Positions 22,186-35,176 of a DNA stretch of 64,000 bases are shown piece by piece. Source of the DNA: Plicaturopsis crispa FD-325 SS-3 (taxonomy: Eukaryota; Basidiomycota; Agaricomycetes; Amylocorticiales; Amylocorticiaceae). The stretch is taken from positions 482,566-546,565 of the forward strand of contig KN832571.1 of assembly GCA_000827205.1 (NCBI GenBank). The letters are read 5' to 3'. The notes under the pieces were generated by a model. That model saw nothing but the letters and a program-made list of their open reading frames with translations, made no database searches and was not told where the DNA came from. Position 1 is the stretch's first letter. Each line of letters opens with the position of its first letter. The translations under genes and the position numbers were made by a program.

Positions 22186-23369
22186 ATGCAGGGATTCAAC
22201 AAGTACTACCCTCCGGACTATGACGATGAAAAGCACAAGAGTCTCAATGCCTATCGAGGTCTGTCTTTCGACGTTATGGGCACCCGGAGCACACGATGTT
22301 GACACACTGTTCTAGGCAAGCATGCGCTGGGTGACAGGGCGCGGAAGATTGACCAGGGAATTCTAATCACTCGCTTTGAGCTGCCGTTCAACATCTGGTG
22401 GTATGTATCGCAGTCGCTGTTATTTATAATGTGAGTCTTACCGTCAATCCAGTGGTACATGCAACAATCACATCGGAATGGGCGTTCGATACAACGCTGA
22501 GAAGAAGAAAATCGGATCTTACTACTCTACCCCGATATTCTCTTTCCGATGCAAATGCCACCTGTGCGATGGCTGGTTCGAAATTCAGACAGATCCCAAG
22601 GTGTGTAAATACATGTCCTCGACAGTTGAAGCATTCATGTATCATGCCCTCTCGTGCAGAATACCCGCTACGTTGTTACCACAGGAGCTAGGCAGAAGGA
22701 TGAGGATTGGAATCCCGAAGAGAACGGGGGATTCGCTATACATGGTGCGCATCACTCTTGCACCCATAGTATGGCCTTATTTGACGCATTCATATTACAG
22801 ATACGGAAGGAAAAGCAGGACCGTCAGATCCTCTTGCTGTGCTCGAAAAGTCTACGGACGCACAGAATCATTTGACGAAAGTGCAAGCGCCGCGGCTCGA
22901 GTCGCTGCAAGCCGTCTCTGAGCAGTACAATGCCGACCCGTATACGCTCTCCACGAAGGTCCGCAAACGGTTTCGCGAAGAGAAGAAAATAGAGAAGCAA
23001 AAACGGGATGCAGACGACCAGATTAAGGGGAAGTATGCGTTACCGGAGACCCTGGGACTCGTTCCCGACGATGACGACGCGAAAGACGAGGCACGGCAGG
23101 CTTGGGAGCGGGGTCGACGGGAGCTCGAGCTGCGCGAACGGTCGAAGCGGCGCCGCTTTGCTATCGACGTCACTTCTATACCTGCAGTGGCGCCGAGTCG
23201 CGAGCAGCGGAAGCTCGCTGCATCCTCCTCCAAACGATCTCAACCTCACAATACCGTTACTTCCCTCCGCGCCCGGATTTTGGAGAACACGGCACGCCAG
23301 TCAGATCCATTCAATCCTAGCTCTTCCAAACCTTCCGGAAGAAAAGGCGCCGGTGTCATCTTCCGTTAA
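22186..23369 (+). CDS. SAF4: CWC16-family splicing factor, SAF4/CCDC130 type
   Basis: Five exons (22186..22258, 22316..22400, 22453..22600, 22660..22744, 22801..23369) encode about 319 aa. The conserved CWC16 (DUF572) core is complete: NKYYPPDYD, ARKIDQGILITRFELPFNIWC, the zinc-binding pairs CGTC and CHLC, HIGMGVRYNAEKKKIGSYY and EIQTDP. The DPKNTRYVVTTGARQK segment resembles CCDC130/SAF4 more than YJU2. The C-terminal half is a charged coiled coil with a basic RSKRRRF stretch. Proteins of this family act at the branch-site stage of pre-mRNA splicing; SAF4 has been linked to clearing aberrant spliceosomes. It is divergent from the uS10 gene. Confidence 0.9.
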
Positions 23370-23886
23370 TCGCCAGGTGGACATCCGTCTTATCACTTCG
23401 GATCTGCCATCCGCGCCACCTACTCGCCTTTCGACCTAGTCTGCGCCGCATTAAGGGCGGTCCCCGTATGCTCTACTGCGCCGAATACTACACTTGACCT
23501 GCGACGATATCCATTCTGCTCGCATTATCGCTACCATATCGACAGATCAAGGCAGTCCAGTGGTCGTAGCGGATCGTATGACAACCGCCAGTCAGACTAT
23601 CTCGGTGTGGACAGGACGGAGATAGTAATCGAGAGATGCCGGAGGAACATGGGGTCCTAACGAGCTCGGTTCAGTTCAACACACGGCCATGACAGGGTGT
23701 TGGACTGCAGCACCCGAGTCGTAGCAGGGGCGTATTGGCAAGATTTGTGGGCGTAACGCCTTCACATGTGAGGATAGTGTGACTGCATCGTTGCGTCCCA
23801 TCCTTCTCTGTATCTTGTCAAATGGCTATCGAATACATTGTTATGAACCTTTCTGAAGCGGCTAGTACGTGGTATGTGGAAGATGA
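23370..23886. other. intergenic, convergent 3' regions
   Basis: 517 bp between the SAF4 stop and the stop of the aminotransferase gene on the other strand. No gene is seen. Confidence 0.35.
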
Positions 23887-25890
23887 TCAGGCGGGAGCTG
23901 CTGCCCTGGCCTCCAATATAGCGTCCCGAAGCCTTTTCACGGCCTCCTCAACCTCCCACTCGGTAGCAAGACTAAATGCAGCCCGAACGTACGCTGTCTT
24001 CCGGCCGTTAGGCAAAAAGACTGTTCCCGGTAATGCAAGAACACCGCGTTCGAGCGCTGTAGTCTGAATTACAGTTTCCGAATCGCCCTCCGAGGAACCA
24101 GCGGTGGTCGATGGTACGAGTAGTTTGAACCTTGAACCGTCCAGATGTTATTCGGCGGCTCGGACACTATCAATGGTTGTATTCCACTCACCAAAAGAAC
24201 ATCCCCGCCTCTGGAGTACTCCATTCCGCGAGGCCTTTAATGTGGCGCTGCAGGGCACTCTCGAAGACATCCCGCCTCGCTCGATAAAATTGTGCAACCT
24301 TGCTGGTGTGGGCTGCGAACCCATCGTAGCCCCACGACTTCAACAATGTCAGCGTTATCACTTGGGTGAGGGACGACGTTTGCAGGTTAGATGTAGCAGT
24401 CTGGGGAGATATACATCTGGATGAGCACACGCAGACCTTAAGGATGGAAATGACTTACGTGCTGGTCCATGGCTTGCAGAAGCGGCTCGGGTCCAGAGGC
24501 GAAGCCGATACGAATTCCAGCGGACAGGACCTTCGATAGACTGTCGAAGCGGAGAACTCTTCCAACCTCTGGCTCCTCGAGTTCTAGCTGGAAGTACGAT
24601 GGGTATCGCGGGGCGTCTCCATAGTACTGCGTATCACTGCGTGAGCACGTATACAGCATTTGCGGTAGATCAGCCTCACAAGGTAGAAATATGGGTCGTC
24701 TGCGACAAACGCGAACTCGTTTAGCATGGAGCTCAAAAACGACACTACGGAAGGAGCTACCTTCCAGAATAATGAAATCGTGCTCGCGGGCAAGCGCTAA
24801 GACTGCCCGGCGGCGCTCCGAGGTTGCCGTCATTCCAGTCGGGTTGCATCCATACTGTACATATGTATGAATTGAGTTGCCGCAGATGTAAGCCACGAGG
24901 GAGCGTCACGCACGGGTACGGTGTACAAAACCTTGGGCTTGGGCTTGTTGGCCGGCCAGTTTTCTAGAGTGCTCTTCAAAGAGTCTGAGCAAATACCGCG
25001 TGCGTCCGTATCAACCTCTACAGCGGGCAATCAGCTAACGGCTCTTGGATATGACACGGACGTATTGGACGGACCGATCTGGTCACAGTGCAGAGTTTGG
25101 AACATCGGAATGACACCCGCGTACACCGGGCTTTCAACGAGCACAGAGTCGCCGTCGTTGACCATGGCCATTACTGCCTAGTACCGATCAGGCCTGAACG
25201 GTATGTGGCAACAAAGAAAAAAGCGCCCAACCTTGTATATGAGATCTTGCGATCCGGACCCGACGCTGACTCTCCAGCCCTCGCCTTTTTTCCGGCCGTG
25301 TGATATTTCGAGCAAACCATATATCCAGTCAACGAGCCCAGGAATACCCGCGGTTGCGCTATATTGCAGACCATCGGCAAGATCTTGGCTGGGAACGGTG
25401 AGAGATACATCGTTGTCAGGATCAGATGGCGACCGGGCGGTGAAGCTCAGGGAAGTAAACGGAAACGTTATAGGATTGGGTTTGCCGGCCAATAATGAAA
25501 TCAATCCTGGCCGCGCTTCGAGGGGGAAAAGGCTGCGAACTGCGATTGTCTTAGAGAGAACGTTCGCGGTGAAACCATCTTGAACACTTACTGGGGCTGG
25601 GTTTACGCTCTTTCGCTGCGTTTGACAGGAATTTCGCGTAATATTCCGTCGGCAGAATTTTCAGTGCGCTTGAAGGTTGAGTCGACCCTACGGGAACAGA
25701 CGTTGATACCAAAACTGGCACACCGTCCGAGTGCGTCACAACGGGGTCAACCTTGAACATCAGTCGATGTTAGTTGCTCAGTTGAAACGCTTCAGCTCGC
25801 GCCCAAGTGCTAGTATCGCACCTCTGCATGACCGTTAAGCGTGATCGGCGCCTGTTGTAAGGGTTGTTCGAATTGAAGAACATTGGCCAT
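23887..25890 (-). CDS. PLP-dependent aminotransferase (ARO8 / aminoadipate aminotransferase type)
   Basis: Ten exons: 25822..25890, 25592..25751, 25232..25539, 25075..25177, 24914..25017, 24761..24854, 24680..24699, 24459..24626, 24192..24400 and 23887..24130; about 492 aa. This is a fold-type I class I/II enzyme. It shows LLAGKPNP, the substrate/cofactor region GSGSQDLIYK, YGCNPTGM (the NPTG motif), ILEDDPYFYL, the Schiff-base lysine in SLSKVLSAGIRIGF, and a C-terminal YVRAAFSL. It should exchange amino groups between aromatic or 2-aminoadipate-like substrates and 2-oxoglutarate, in the cytosol judging by the absence of a clear targeting signal. One exon is only 20 bp and carries the aspartates and tyrosine of the DDPY motif. 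The exact substrate cannot be read from sequence. Confidence 0.9.
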
Positions 25891-26565
25891 GATTGTCGAC
25901 TCGCAGCCGTGAGTTTCCCTGCTAAGATCAGGAAACGGTCGAGTTAAGTCAAGAGCAGAAATGCAGGAACTGTTAGTGTGTAGGGAGTTTTAAACCTACT
26001 CGAAACTGATTCACCCTGACTAGACCTGAGTCAAGAGTCGACGCGACTTCCCAAGTTCCATTGACGCAACATATTGACGGGGAGGCTTTACATACCGGTT
26101 TACCCGCGTCCCGAGTCGAGTCTCCCTTGACTTTTCGCTTGTGGACTCGGAATCCCTTTCTCTGCAACCTCGAATGCTATTCATCGACAACGACGTGGTG
26201 TACGTGTCTACTGCAGGGTGAATTTTGCCAATGCAACTTAGCATTTACGTAAGAAGGATCGTTTAGAGTCAACTTGAACTTGAAGTTGAGCGTCGTTATT
26301 TCTTCAACGACATATCACTGGCCAGTCACTAGCAGTCCAGCACTGTACAAGCGCGTATTGTGCTGTACCACGGTCAGCTCGGTGTCCACTGTCTAGCTAT
26401 ACGTGAATCCTGAATAGCCCCGAACTCGTGAGGCAGTGGAGACGTAGTGCCCGCCCTCAGGCTGCCACCGGTCATCCAAAATAACCGTCAGGTATGTATC
26501 GCCTCTCATATACTTAGCCGTACACTTTATGCTAAGTACTAACTGTCAGAGGCTTCGCTACAGCT
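25891..26565. other. divergent intergenic region
   Basis: 675 bp upstream of both the aminotransferase and the third F-box gene. No motif or RNA gene is recognised. Confidence 0.35.
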
Positions 26566-28368
26566 ATGCAATCCGTTATTCTCGATTGCGCAAAGGATCT
26601 ACCTCCAATCCCGGCGTGTAGGACGTGCGGCACGCCTTTATGCCATTCCGTAGCCCCGTTTCCGAAACCTCCATTCTATCGACTATTCGACAATAATGAC
26701 CGATCTTCGAAAACAGACGTTCAAGGCGCAAAGTCCATGATTCCCGAAGCTCGAAGGCGACTCACCCTGGTAGCGGCCGAGTTAACTCGAATCGACGAAG
26801 CTAGGAGCCGACTAGTAGCTGAACAGCGGATATTGCAGCATTTGATAGTAAATCACATAGCCATCCTTTCGCCTTGTCGCCAACTCCCGGACGAAGTGCT
26901 ATCCACTATTTTCATCTACTGCCTCCCGTCCAGCGTCCAGCCATCCACGAATCGTGCGCCGCTTCTCCTCACACGCATATGTCGAAGGTGGCGTATAGTA
27001 GCCCTGTCGACACCTCAGTTATGGCAGTCAATAACTTTTTCTTGCCACACGTCTCTTCATCCCACGGAAGTTGATAAGTGGTTAAGCCGCGCCGGGTGCC
27101 TTCCGCTGTCAATGGCCATGTACCTTCCAGATGCTCGTTGCCAAGCGGCTGAGGAGCAACTCAAACCGTTCGCCAATATGGTCATTTCGCGCTCCAGTCG
27201 CTGGCAAACCCTTCACCTGATGGGCAGCGTCTTCGGCGCTGGATTGGATGCTTCGGGCGGCATTTCTTTCGCATTTCCCCGCCTACAGCATCTTGGAATT
27301 GATTTCGATGCTCGTACCGCTGTCCTCGGAATCAAGACAATCTTTCGGGACTCGCCTTTGCTACGGACTCTCAGCTATGACCATGCATATGCTGTCCGCG
27401 AGGAGGAGCTGGATATCCCATGGGATCAATTATTGGCTGTCACCCTGAAGCGTTGTATCAGCGCCAAGGCAGGTTTCAGGATCCTCCGGCGTTGTCCCCG
27501 CATAACTCAGCTCTGTATAGCGTTTCCCGCGGGCTATACCAAGATTCATTCTCGTTATACCGACGTGGAGCATTCGCAACTTCGACGCTTGCATATCCAA
27601 GAGTGCATCCCCAGAACGCGGCGTGCGTACAATGCGCTATTTGATATGGGCTCAAGCTCTCTCGCACTACCGGCTCTACGGGACTTCAAGTACGAAAACA
27701 CGGATGGGAAGGTCCGCGCTTTCTTTCATTGGGACTCGTTTGTCGGGCTCCCATCGCGCGCCGGTTTTACTCTTCATTCACTCTCCTTGCTTGGCTTCAC
27801 CACTCCCCCGCAATGTTTCCAGAGATGTTTCGAAGGGAATTCCTCCCTCGTTCACCTTGAAGTCGGCGAGCAAGAGCCGAACTGCGCTGTCCTACCTGAT
27901 TCCTACCTCGACGACATTGCCGACAGTATCCACAAGGCGGAATATGGGATGTGGACCTTCGCCAACCCCTTCGTTCTGTCGCTTCTCGAAAATACCGTCG
28001 ATGATCTGGCGCCCCCGGACGCACCAGCGCCACGCTACCTACTCCCCGAGTTGCAAACAATCAAGCTCCACGATGTGGCGCTCAATACACATCGGAGTCG
28101 GTGTCTAGCGAGGATGATCGCCTCGCGCATGAAGCCTCGAGACATGGCCATAAATCCTGTCGCTGAGGAAGTGACGGTGAAAAGGGTGTATCTTGCAAAG
28201 GTCTCAATCCACTCGATCCACTGGCTCGATGATGAGGGTATCCAGATCGTGTATCCTCCGCCTGAAGTGATACGGCTTATCCTTGAACCTCTCCGAAAAC
28301 TCAAGGACAACGCCTTTGATATCCTCGTCTTCTCCGGAGTAGGGGAGACGCTCAAGCAGCTCTTGTAG
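26566..28368 (+). CDS. F-box-like protein with N-terminal coiled coil (copy C)
   Basis: One open frame of 600 aa from ATG 26566. A cysteine-containing N-terminus (ACRTCGTPLC) is followed by a coiled coil around residues 60-100 (ELTRIDEARSRLVAEQRILQ). Then comes an F-box-like segment with LPDEVLSTIFIYCLP, APLLLTRICRRWR and STPQLWQSI. The rest is leucine-rich. This coiled coil plus F-box arrangement is a typical Agaricomycete type, distinct from copies A and B, which start directly with the F-box. An SCF adaptor role is assumed. No introns are evident. Confidence 0.82.
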   Translation: MQSVILDCAKDLPPIPACRTCGTPLCHSVAPFPKPPFYRLFDNNDRSSKTDVQGAKSMIPEARRRLTLVAAELTRIDEARSRLVAEQRILQHLIVNHIAILSPCRQLPDEVLSTIFIYCLPSSVQPSTNRAPLLLTRICRRWRIVALSTPQLWQSITFSCHTSLHPTEVDKWLSRAGCLPLSMAMYLPDARCQAAEEQLKPFANMVISRSSRWQTLHLMGSVFGAGLDASGGISFAFPRLQHLGIDFDARTAVLGIKTIFRDSPLLRTLSYDHAYAVREEELDIPWDQLLAVTLKRCISAKAGFRILRRCPRITQLCIAFPAGYTKIHSRYTDVEHSQLRRLHIQECIPRTRRAYNALFDMGSSSLALPALRDFKYENTDGKVRAFFHWDSFVGLPSRAGFTLHSLSLLGFTTPPQCFQRCFEGNSSLVHLEVGEQEPNCAVLPDSYLDDIADSIHKAEYGMWTFANPFVLSLLENTVDDLAPPDAPAPRYLLPELQTIKLHDVALNTHRSRCLARMIASRMKPRDMAINPVAEEVTVKRVYLAKVSIHSIHWLDDEGIQIVYPPPEVIRLILEPLRKLKDNAFDILVFSGVGETLKQLL

Positions 28369-28915
28369 GCTTAATGCACGGTCATGGGAGGGGTGGCAAT
28401 GGTAGCGGGCACCATTCAACTGACGCGGACGCTCCGGGTTCAACATGTAGATATCTAGCGGTCGTGGGTGAATCAATGCAACTTTTTGAAAGATACCTTG
28501 AGTAGAGGTCATTGAGAATGCGGCTGCAATATTGTGCCCTCGATGTCACTCGGGCACTTATATTCAATATTTTCAGGGACCCTCGCACAAACCAAACAAA
28601 ATATCTGGAGACCCTCCTGGGCAGCAAGAATGAAATAGGGGCGATAGCAGGTAGAACAACATTTAAAATACACAGAGCAGCCGAGATATACCAAAAATAG
28701 ATCTGAGAGCGAGGAGGGGCGGGGAGGGGCGTCGAGCTCGGGGATGGGATGATGGGGGCTAGTGGATGGGGAGAAATAGCGCAGTCGACTGAATCCAGAG
28801 AAACAGACTCCCAGGACTGTAAGATAAAGTAAGCAACGAGAAGCAGATGGGACGAGGTAAAAAAGCGAGATAATGAAACGAAAAAGATGAGAAAAATAAC
28901 TTCAAACCAAAACCT
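28369..28915. other. intergenic, convergent 3' regions
   Basis: 547 bp between the third F-box stop and the SWI1-like stop. A purine-rich stretch (about 28700-28900) precedes the SWI1-like stop. No gene is seen. Confidence 0.35.
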
Positions 28916-31900
28916 CTACGATATTGCCCACGGTTGTTCCGATGTAGGCATAGGTCCATCCCATTTCCAATTATCTGGCTGGTAGTACGCCGACTCTCCG
29001 CCGTCAATCTCCTTCCACAAGCCTAGTCGTAGCGGATCCGACGTGTCAAGAGACTCCTCCGTTTTCAGACTCTCTTCGCCGAATGATGCTGCTGCAATCG
29101 CAGCGGCTGCAGCCGCCGCCGCATGAGTAGCTGCATCCGCCTCGGACGCAGATTCCGGACTGGGGTTGGTCGAAGAAGAGGGGACTAAGTCGGGAGTGGG
29201 CGCCTTCGAGCCATTGTCCTCATCGTCGTTGCAATATGAGGAAAAGTCGAAGAACTCGGACTCTTGCATGGCGGTGGACGACGATTCTAGGTTGACAGTA
29301 TCGGGAAGCGTAAGCGGTCCCATCGTCGAAGCGTCGGAGCCATCCTCCCCTTCCACCGAGCCGCCGATACCTTTCAAGAGAAGGTCTAATGTGTTCGATA
29401 AGTCCGCGGAGTCTTGACCGTCCATTCCTGCTGACTCAATCATGCGCAACAAGAATGCAGAGGCCTCCTCTTCCGTTTTAATGTTGTCGAGTTCTTGCCG
29501 TTTCTGCACCATTGCCTCGCTCGGTGGGCCCTCCCATTCAGTCTTGATTTTCTTTGGAGGCGTCTCCGTGCGGGCTGGTCCCTCTGCGGCGGGTTCATCC
29601 TCTCGTCTTCTCTTCTGCGATGTACCGTTTGGCGACGGATGCGATTGTGTGTTCTCTGTGGTAGGGGCGGCCGCGGGTGGCGGGGGAGGCGCAGCTTTGG
29701 AAACGGTGTTCCGGCGTTTAGGAGCGGCCTTGGGCTTCGGTGCCTTGCCTTTCGGCGGAGACTTCGGCGTTTGTGGGGAGGAAGCAGCCTGAGCTGGTGT
29801 CGACGCGTTAGCAGCAGGTGTAGATGCGGCGGCGGGGGAGGTAGCGAGCGCGGTGGGAGACGAGTGAGAGGGGCCAGGTTGAAGAGACGGCTGCGATTTC
29901 CGTTTGGCCGGTTGTTGAGTCGATGAGGAGGGTTGCCGACTATGAGCAGACGAAGCCCCGGATTGTTGTTGTTGTTGCTGTGGAGGCTGAGACGATCCTT
30001 GCGGCGGCGGCTGGGGCATCGGAGGCTGCGGCCTATTCTGCGGTGGCATGCCATTGCCACCAGGAGGCGGTGGTTGGTGCACACTAGCTGGGCCGCCTTG
30101 ACGTACGAGCTGTACCATCTTGTTGAAGTTGTCGTTGACATTCTGGATTTGGCCGATCATGGCGCGTACCATGCGCAGGTCCACGATGTACTTGGGCGTA
30201 CCAGAGGAGAGAAGGCTCCTTTGATGCTGCGCCGTCAAAACCTGATACAAAAGCATGAGTAGGTTCCAAAGAACAAGGATAATATATACGGACGATCGCG
30301 ATCAGCTTTTTGAGATTTTCCTCGTTCTTCAACATCACAAAGTACATCGCGAGCTTCGAATCGATTTCCTGCGCGTAGTGGAAGAGGTTTTCAACAGCCT
30401 CCTTGTACTCAAGCACTTGTTCGTCGGGAATGTGCTGCGAGTTCATTCCAGGCATACCTACAGATCCAAAGGTTAGTTTTCTGGACACTGGATATCAAGC
30501 AACGCTCACTACGATTTAGGAATTCCTTCTTGACTTTGGCAACGAAATCAACCGCATGGAGCATAGTCTCCTCGCCGAAACCGACGGGCCGATTCGAGGG
30601 CCCAGCGCCGCCGGGTATGGGCATGTTAGTACTTTGCGGCCGATTAGGGAAGTTCATGTTGTTTCCGTTCGGCACGTTAGAAGGACCGCCCTGTTGCGGC
30701 ATAAGCTGTGGTCGAGCGCCGGGCGGGAATTGGCCACCGGGCATTCCAGCGTTCTGCCCAGGCATCGAAGGATTGTTGAACGGCGCATTGCCAGACGGTA
30801 GACCATGCTGGTCGGCCGACTGTTGCGCTTGCTGCTGCTGCGCTGCAAGCCGCTGCCTCGCGATAGCATTTCGGAAATTGGGCTCATTGGCCGTCCGTTG
30901 CAAGTTCACGCGATTCTGCTCGACCCATTGGACGAGCTTGTCGCCAACACCTCGTGAGCGCAGTTCCGCTGCGGACATGCCCGAGTAGAAGACCATCGTT
31001 TGCAGCTGGGCAGGCGTCATGTTGCCGAACGGTCGCGGGCCGCCATCTGAGGATGCCAACAAGTTTGAAGGTGCGCCGTTCGGGCCAGGGCCGCCATTCA
31101 CGCTGGAGCCACCGTTGGCAGCAGCTTGCGCTTGCGCTTGTTGTACCTTCACGCTCTTTTCCCACACCGAGCGAATATAGACAGAGTCGAACGTCAACAA
31201 GTATTCCTTGTAGACGTGGGCAATTTGAGCTGCGATACCGGGACCCGACTTTGCCGGCTCTGTGTCGGTAGCGGGGAACTGGACGAATCCGATCTTGGCG
31301 GCAATGACAGGCCAGCGCTCATTTCGTGTCACCTAGAACTGATTAATGCATGCCATACATAATAAAAGATGCGACTCACTTGTTCGCGACCACCTTCCTT
31401 CATCACGTTTGCATGCAATGCATGTAAGTCGATCGGCCGATTATCCACCTGCATGACACGTTGGTCGTGGTGTATACGCCGGTTCGTGCAGAAGGGGATG
31501 TAAGCGCGGTCAAACGCCGCTTTGTCCAGCGGTGGGGGAAGTGAGGGCATGTTCGGACGAGTGGGTTGCTGAGACTGCATATTGCTAGCGCCATCTGGCA
31601 GGGAGAACGGAAGCTGATTGCCCATGCTCGGCGAGGCGGAGTGCTGATTCTGGCCCGCGAGGAGCTGGTGGGGCGTAGGACCCGATCTCGCCGGAGCTAT
31701 GTTTTGCTGCGACAGGGGCCCTGCCTGTGTGTGCATAGGCGACGGGCTGGGCTGCAGGTTTTGAGGCGCGAGCTGTCCATGGTTTGGAAGCGGGGTGTTC
31801 TGTCGGACCTGGGGATTCCCAAATTGTTGCGAAGGACCCTGCTGCGCAGGCCATCCCGGTGTACCTTGTACGCCTTGCGCACCCTGCTGAGTTTGAGAGG

Positions 31901-33230
31901 GAACCCCCATCGCGTTCCTGAGGCTGTATGTAAATAAAATGTTCTGGAGAGTAAGGAATTTCCGTACATGTTCCCAGCATTTCCAGCGTTAGCCATGAAT
32001 TGGTTCATGGCTATTGCCATCTTGTGCAGCATTTCCTTCTTCACCTTCAATTCCTGCACGATCTGCTGCATCTTCGGCATATAGGCGTCTCCGAGCGCGG
32101 CGCGCTGCAGCTGCACCTGCGCGCCCTCCTGCTCAAGGCGTCGGACTACGTCACGGAGTGCGGTCATGCGGGCTTGCATGTCGTTGATGTTGTAAGAACG
32201 CCGGGCCTGAGCAGGCATACCACCACCGTTTTGCGGCACGTTCATGTGCTGGTTTCCCATCTGACCCGGCGGTTGCAATGGCGCATGCGAAGGGGAGTTG
32301 TGCATACCGTCGTGGGCAGGAGCCATAGCGGGCGACGAAAACATATCGGTGGGCTGGGCCGGGTTGAAACCCTGCTGCCCATTCATGCCCTGCTGCTGCG
32401 CCATGCGTGCAAAGTTGCCATTTTGCGGCTGCTGGTTCTGCGCCAAATTCATCAGCTCGATCTGGCGTGAGTGTCCTTGGTTCGCCTGAAACGCCTGGAG
32501 CATAGCGCCCCGGTTGTTGAACATGGCCTGCAGCTCCGCAGGGCTCATCTGCGCAAAGTTGTTCGGCATGGGGGGAACAGGCGGCTGGTTAGGCTGGGAG
32601 TCGTGGAAGGGCTGCGGCTGGCCAGGGCTGCCAGACTGCGAGGGATCGAAGTTGAACTGCTGCTGCTGCTGAGGCTGTTGCTGACCGATCTGCTGACGTT
32701 GCTGACGGGCGATATTTTGACTCCTTATCAAATTTGCCATCTAGGAGAGTATTGTCCCGAGCGGAAGTCAGTATACGTAATAGACGAAAGACGAGTGAGA
32801 AAAGGAGTGTTCGCTAGGACATGGATGGATAAGAGTGTACGGCAATTGGGTTGTCGAGAAAAGCGGGGGCGGCACGAGAATGGAGGAGTGTCGCATACTC
32901 ATGTCACCGGCGCTAAGCTCCACAGGCCCGATAGACCGACAGTATCGACAGAAACGACCGACTCACCTGCTGGGTCACTACGTTGTCCCCATTCCCTCTC
33001 TGCTGCTGCTGGTACGGGTTCTGCATCTGCTGTTGCATCTGCTGCCACATGCGACCGTGTTCGGGGTTGGTAAAACCGGGGACCTGAGTGTTCTGGTCCT
33101 GCTGAGTCTGCTGCTGCTGCTGCTGAGCCTGCTGCTGCTGTTGATGCTGCTGCAGTTGCTGCTGATGCTGCATGAGAGAAGGATTGAAGTTTTGAGGCAG
33201 CATGGAATAGTTTAGGTTGCGATCGGCCAT
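28916..33230 (-). CDS. SWI1: ARID-domain subunit of SWI/SNF, SWI1-like
   Basis: Six exons (32967..33230, 31968..32740, 31380..31917, 30510..31332, 30294..30457, 28916..30241) encode about 1,295 aa. The ARID DNA-binding domain spans the exon 3/4 junction: FDRAYIPFCTNRRIHH, DLHALHANVMKEGGREQVTRNERWPVIAAKIGF, AQIAHVYKEYLLTFD. The first third is rich in glutamine, asparagine, proline and methionine with long Q runs. The C-terminal third is rich in alanine, proline and serine and ends in an acidic region. This matches the fungal SWI1/ARID1 subunit of the SWI/SNF chromatin remodeller in the nucleus. The ATG at 33230 opens MADRNLNYSM; exon 2 starts exactly at an internal ATG after a TAG acceptor. 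Confidence 0.9.
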
Positions 33231-35176
33231 ATCCTATAGTTCCGGCAAGCAGGGGTGTCTGCGAGAGCGCTGCAACGACCGCACTAGGCGGAATCGAGTG
33301 TAAGCGGCGTATCAAGACAGTTCGAAAGGCGGTCTCGAGGGAAACAAACGGCGAAATATGCGGACGGGAGGGGAGAACGGGAGGAGGAGGATGGCGGTTG
33401 TGAGAAAGAGGACGACGGGAGGCTGTCGACTTGGTGCCACAGCGTTAACCGCTGAGTTTGGTCCTGTATCGGCAAGGTCTCACACTTTTTTCTCTTTGCT
33501 CTTCCGCTGCAGTTCCCCGTTCTTTACTTTGTCTTCCACTGGGCCCTCTTTTTTTATTCTGTTGCATAGCCTGCTGGTCTCGAGACAATGCGTCTATTAT
33601 TCTACGCACGACAAGGGTGCTTGTCGTGCAGTCGCCGCTCTCCCCATAAATCCGAATCCGACGCCCGACAACAGCCTCCCGTCGCGCACGTTTCAGCCAC
33701 ATCCGTTTCGATGGACGCCGAGTGCGCGGTGCTTAGCGGCGCCGATATTCCCTGGCAAGACTACTTGTACTTGTACTTGCTCTCGACGGATGCTGCCATG
33801 GACTCCGCATCTCAGGTTCACTGTCGTACTGATTATTATTGCTTGATTGTCGCGGTGCATCGACATTTATAGCTGCAGGCAAAGCTTGCAAAGTCCTTGC
33901 TCTCGATGGTCATCCGAGTCGCATCATATGACTCGCCAGCAGATCGCGCACATCTAACTGCAGCTCAAGGACCCTCATCTGGCATCCAACGCGGCGTTTA
34001 CTCGGCCTAGACCTCGCTGTCCGACGTCCTTCCCTGCCTTGGAACACCTTCCACCGGGTTTCTTGTATTTTCGTGGGACGCGCGACGCCCCAATGCACTC
34101 TCACCGTCAGTGCTGGGGCTGCTCTCGCAAGGGACGTGTTTAATGAAACGGCGGACGTCGCTCATGATCCGTGTCCAGCGCGTGCGATCCGTTCCCAGCG
34201 CGCCCTCCAAAAACTTGCGGTCCGAGGCCTCCGGTCACAATATACTAGTAGTAGGATCTCGACAATTTTAAGTTTGCCAAGGTGCTGCCATGTATGTTGC
34301 ATAGAGCCCGAATTTGCAATATTAATCACTAGCTACATCCTCGGTGAGTGTCTATCAAGCATCCTAAGCATTTCTAGGCTAACAGTGTCGCCTGAGCAGT
34401 GCACGACAATTACGCTCAAAGGCTATGAGGCCCAGGAGGTCTAGATATAAATCTCATCGTATCGACCACGTCTATACGCACTGGGCTTGACTCGTTTTCT
34501 CACCGATGTCCTCGACCAAGCTTCTACGACGCGGTGGCCGATGTCGGTCGCCCAGGACGCGATAACGGGGCATGATCGTCGGGTCGTCGTTTGAAGGTGG
34601 TGCATAGATATGCCTAGCTGTGTACACTATATACGCATATGCTGAACGTTCATTCCTCGACATTGACGTGCGACTGAGTTGCTCAAGAAGTATTTGACCA
34701 CAAGTCAGGAGTCAGGACCTGGTCAGGACAGCACACTAACGCGATTGTCTACCGTTGCAATTAATTGCACTCCGACTTGCAAGTTAGTTGGACTTGTTGC
34801 TTCAACTGAGGATAAAACAATCGTGGTTAGATACCATATCGCATCGTCTAACTGGCGACATGGCCAATTTCGGTGAACGCTGACGCCTTGATTTGTGCTC
34901 GAGCAGATCTACAGACCTATCGGACGCCGGCGTTGATTGAAGTTCAATATGAACAGATTCAGAGACGACGCTCTAGTTCGAACGATGCTACTTATAATTT
35001 TGAAGTAAGCCGCGGGCAACGGGCTACATGTAGACCAGGTATGTGATGCCCACTCCAGGTAGGCTGCCAAGGGAAATCTATAAGCCACGACACACGTACA
35101 CCTTCCACGCAGACCTTTCGTTCCCCGTTACTCAGCCCGTTTGCACCATCGAGGAAATAGGGGAGCACATACCGGA
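33231..35176. other. 1.9-kb intergenic region, nothing recognised
   Basis: This contains the 5' region of the SWI1-like gene (pyrimidine/purine-rich near 33360-33560) and the 3' side of the fourth F-box gene. Only short frames without recognisable domains are found. A long leader for the chromatin gene is possible. Confidence 0.3.

Noticed and set aside
29440-33215. Long antisense frames opposite the SWI1-like gene, rich in Arg, Cys or Leu
   Set aside because: They mirror the low-complexity Q/P/A codons of the real gene and show no domain or splice logic.
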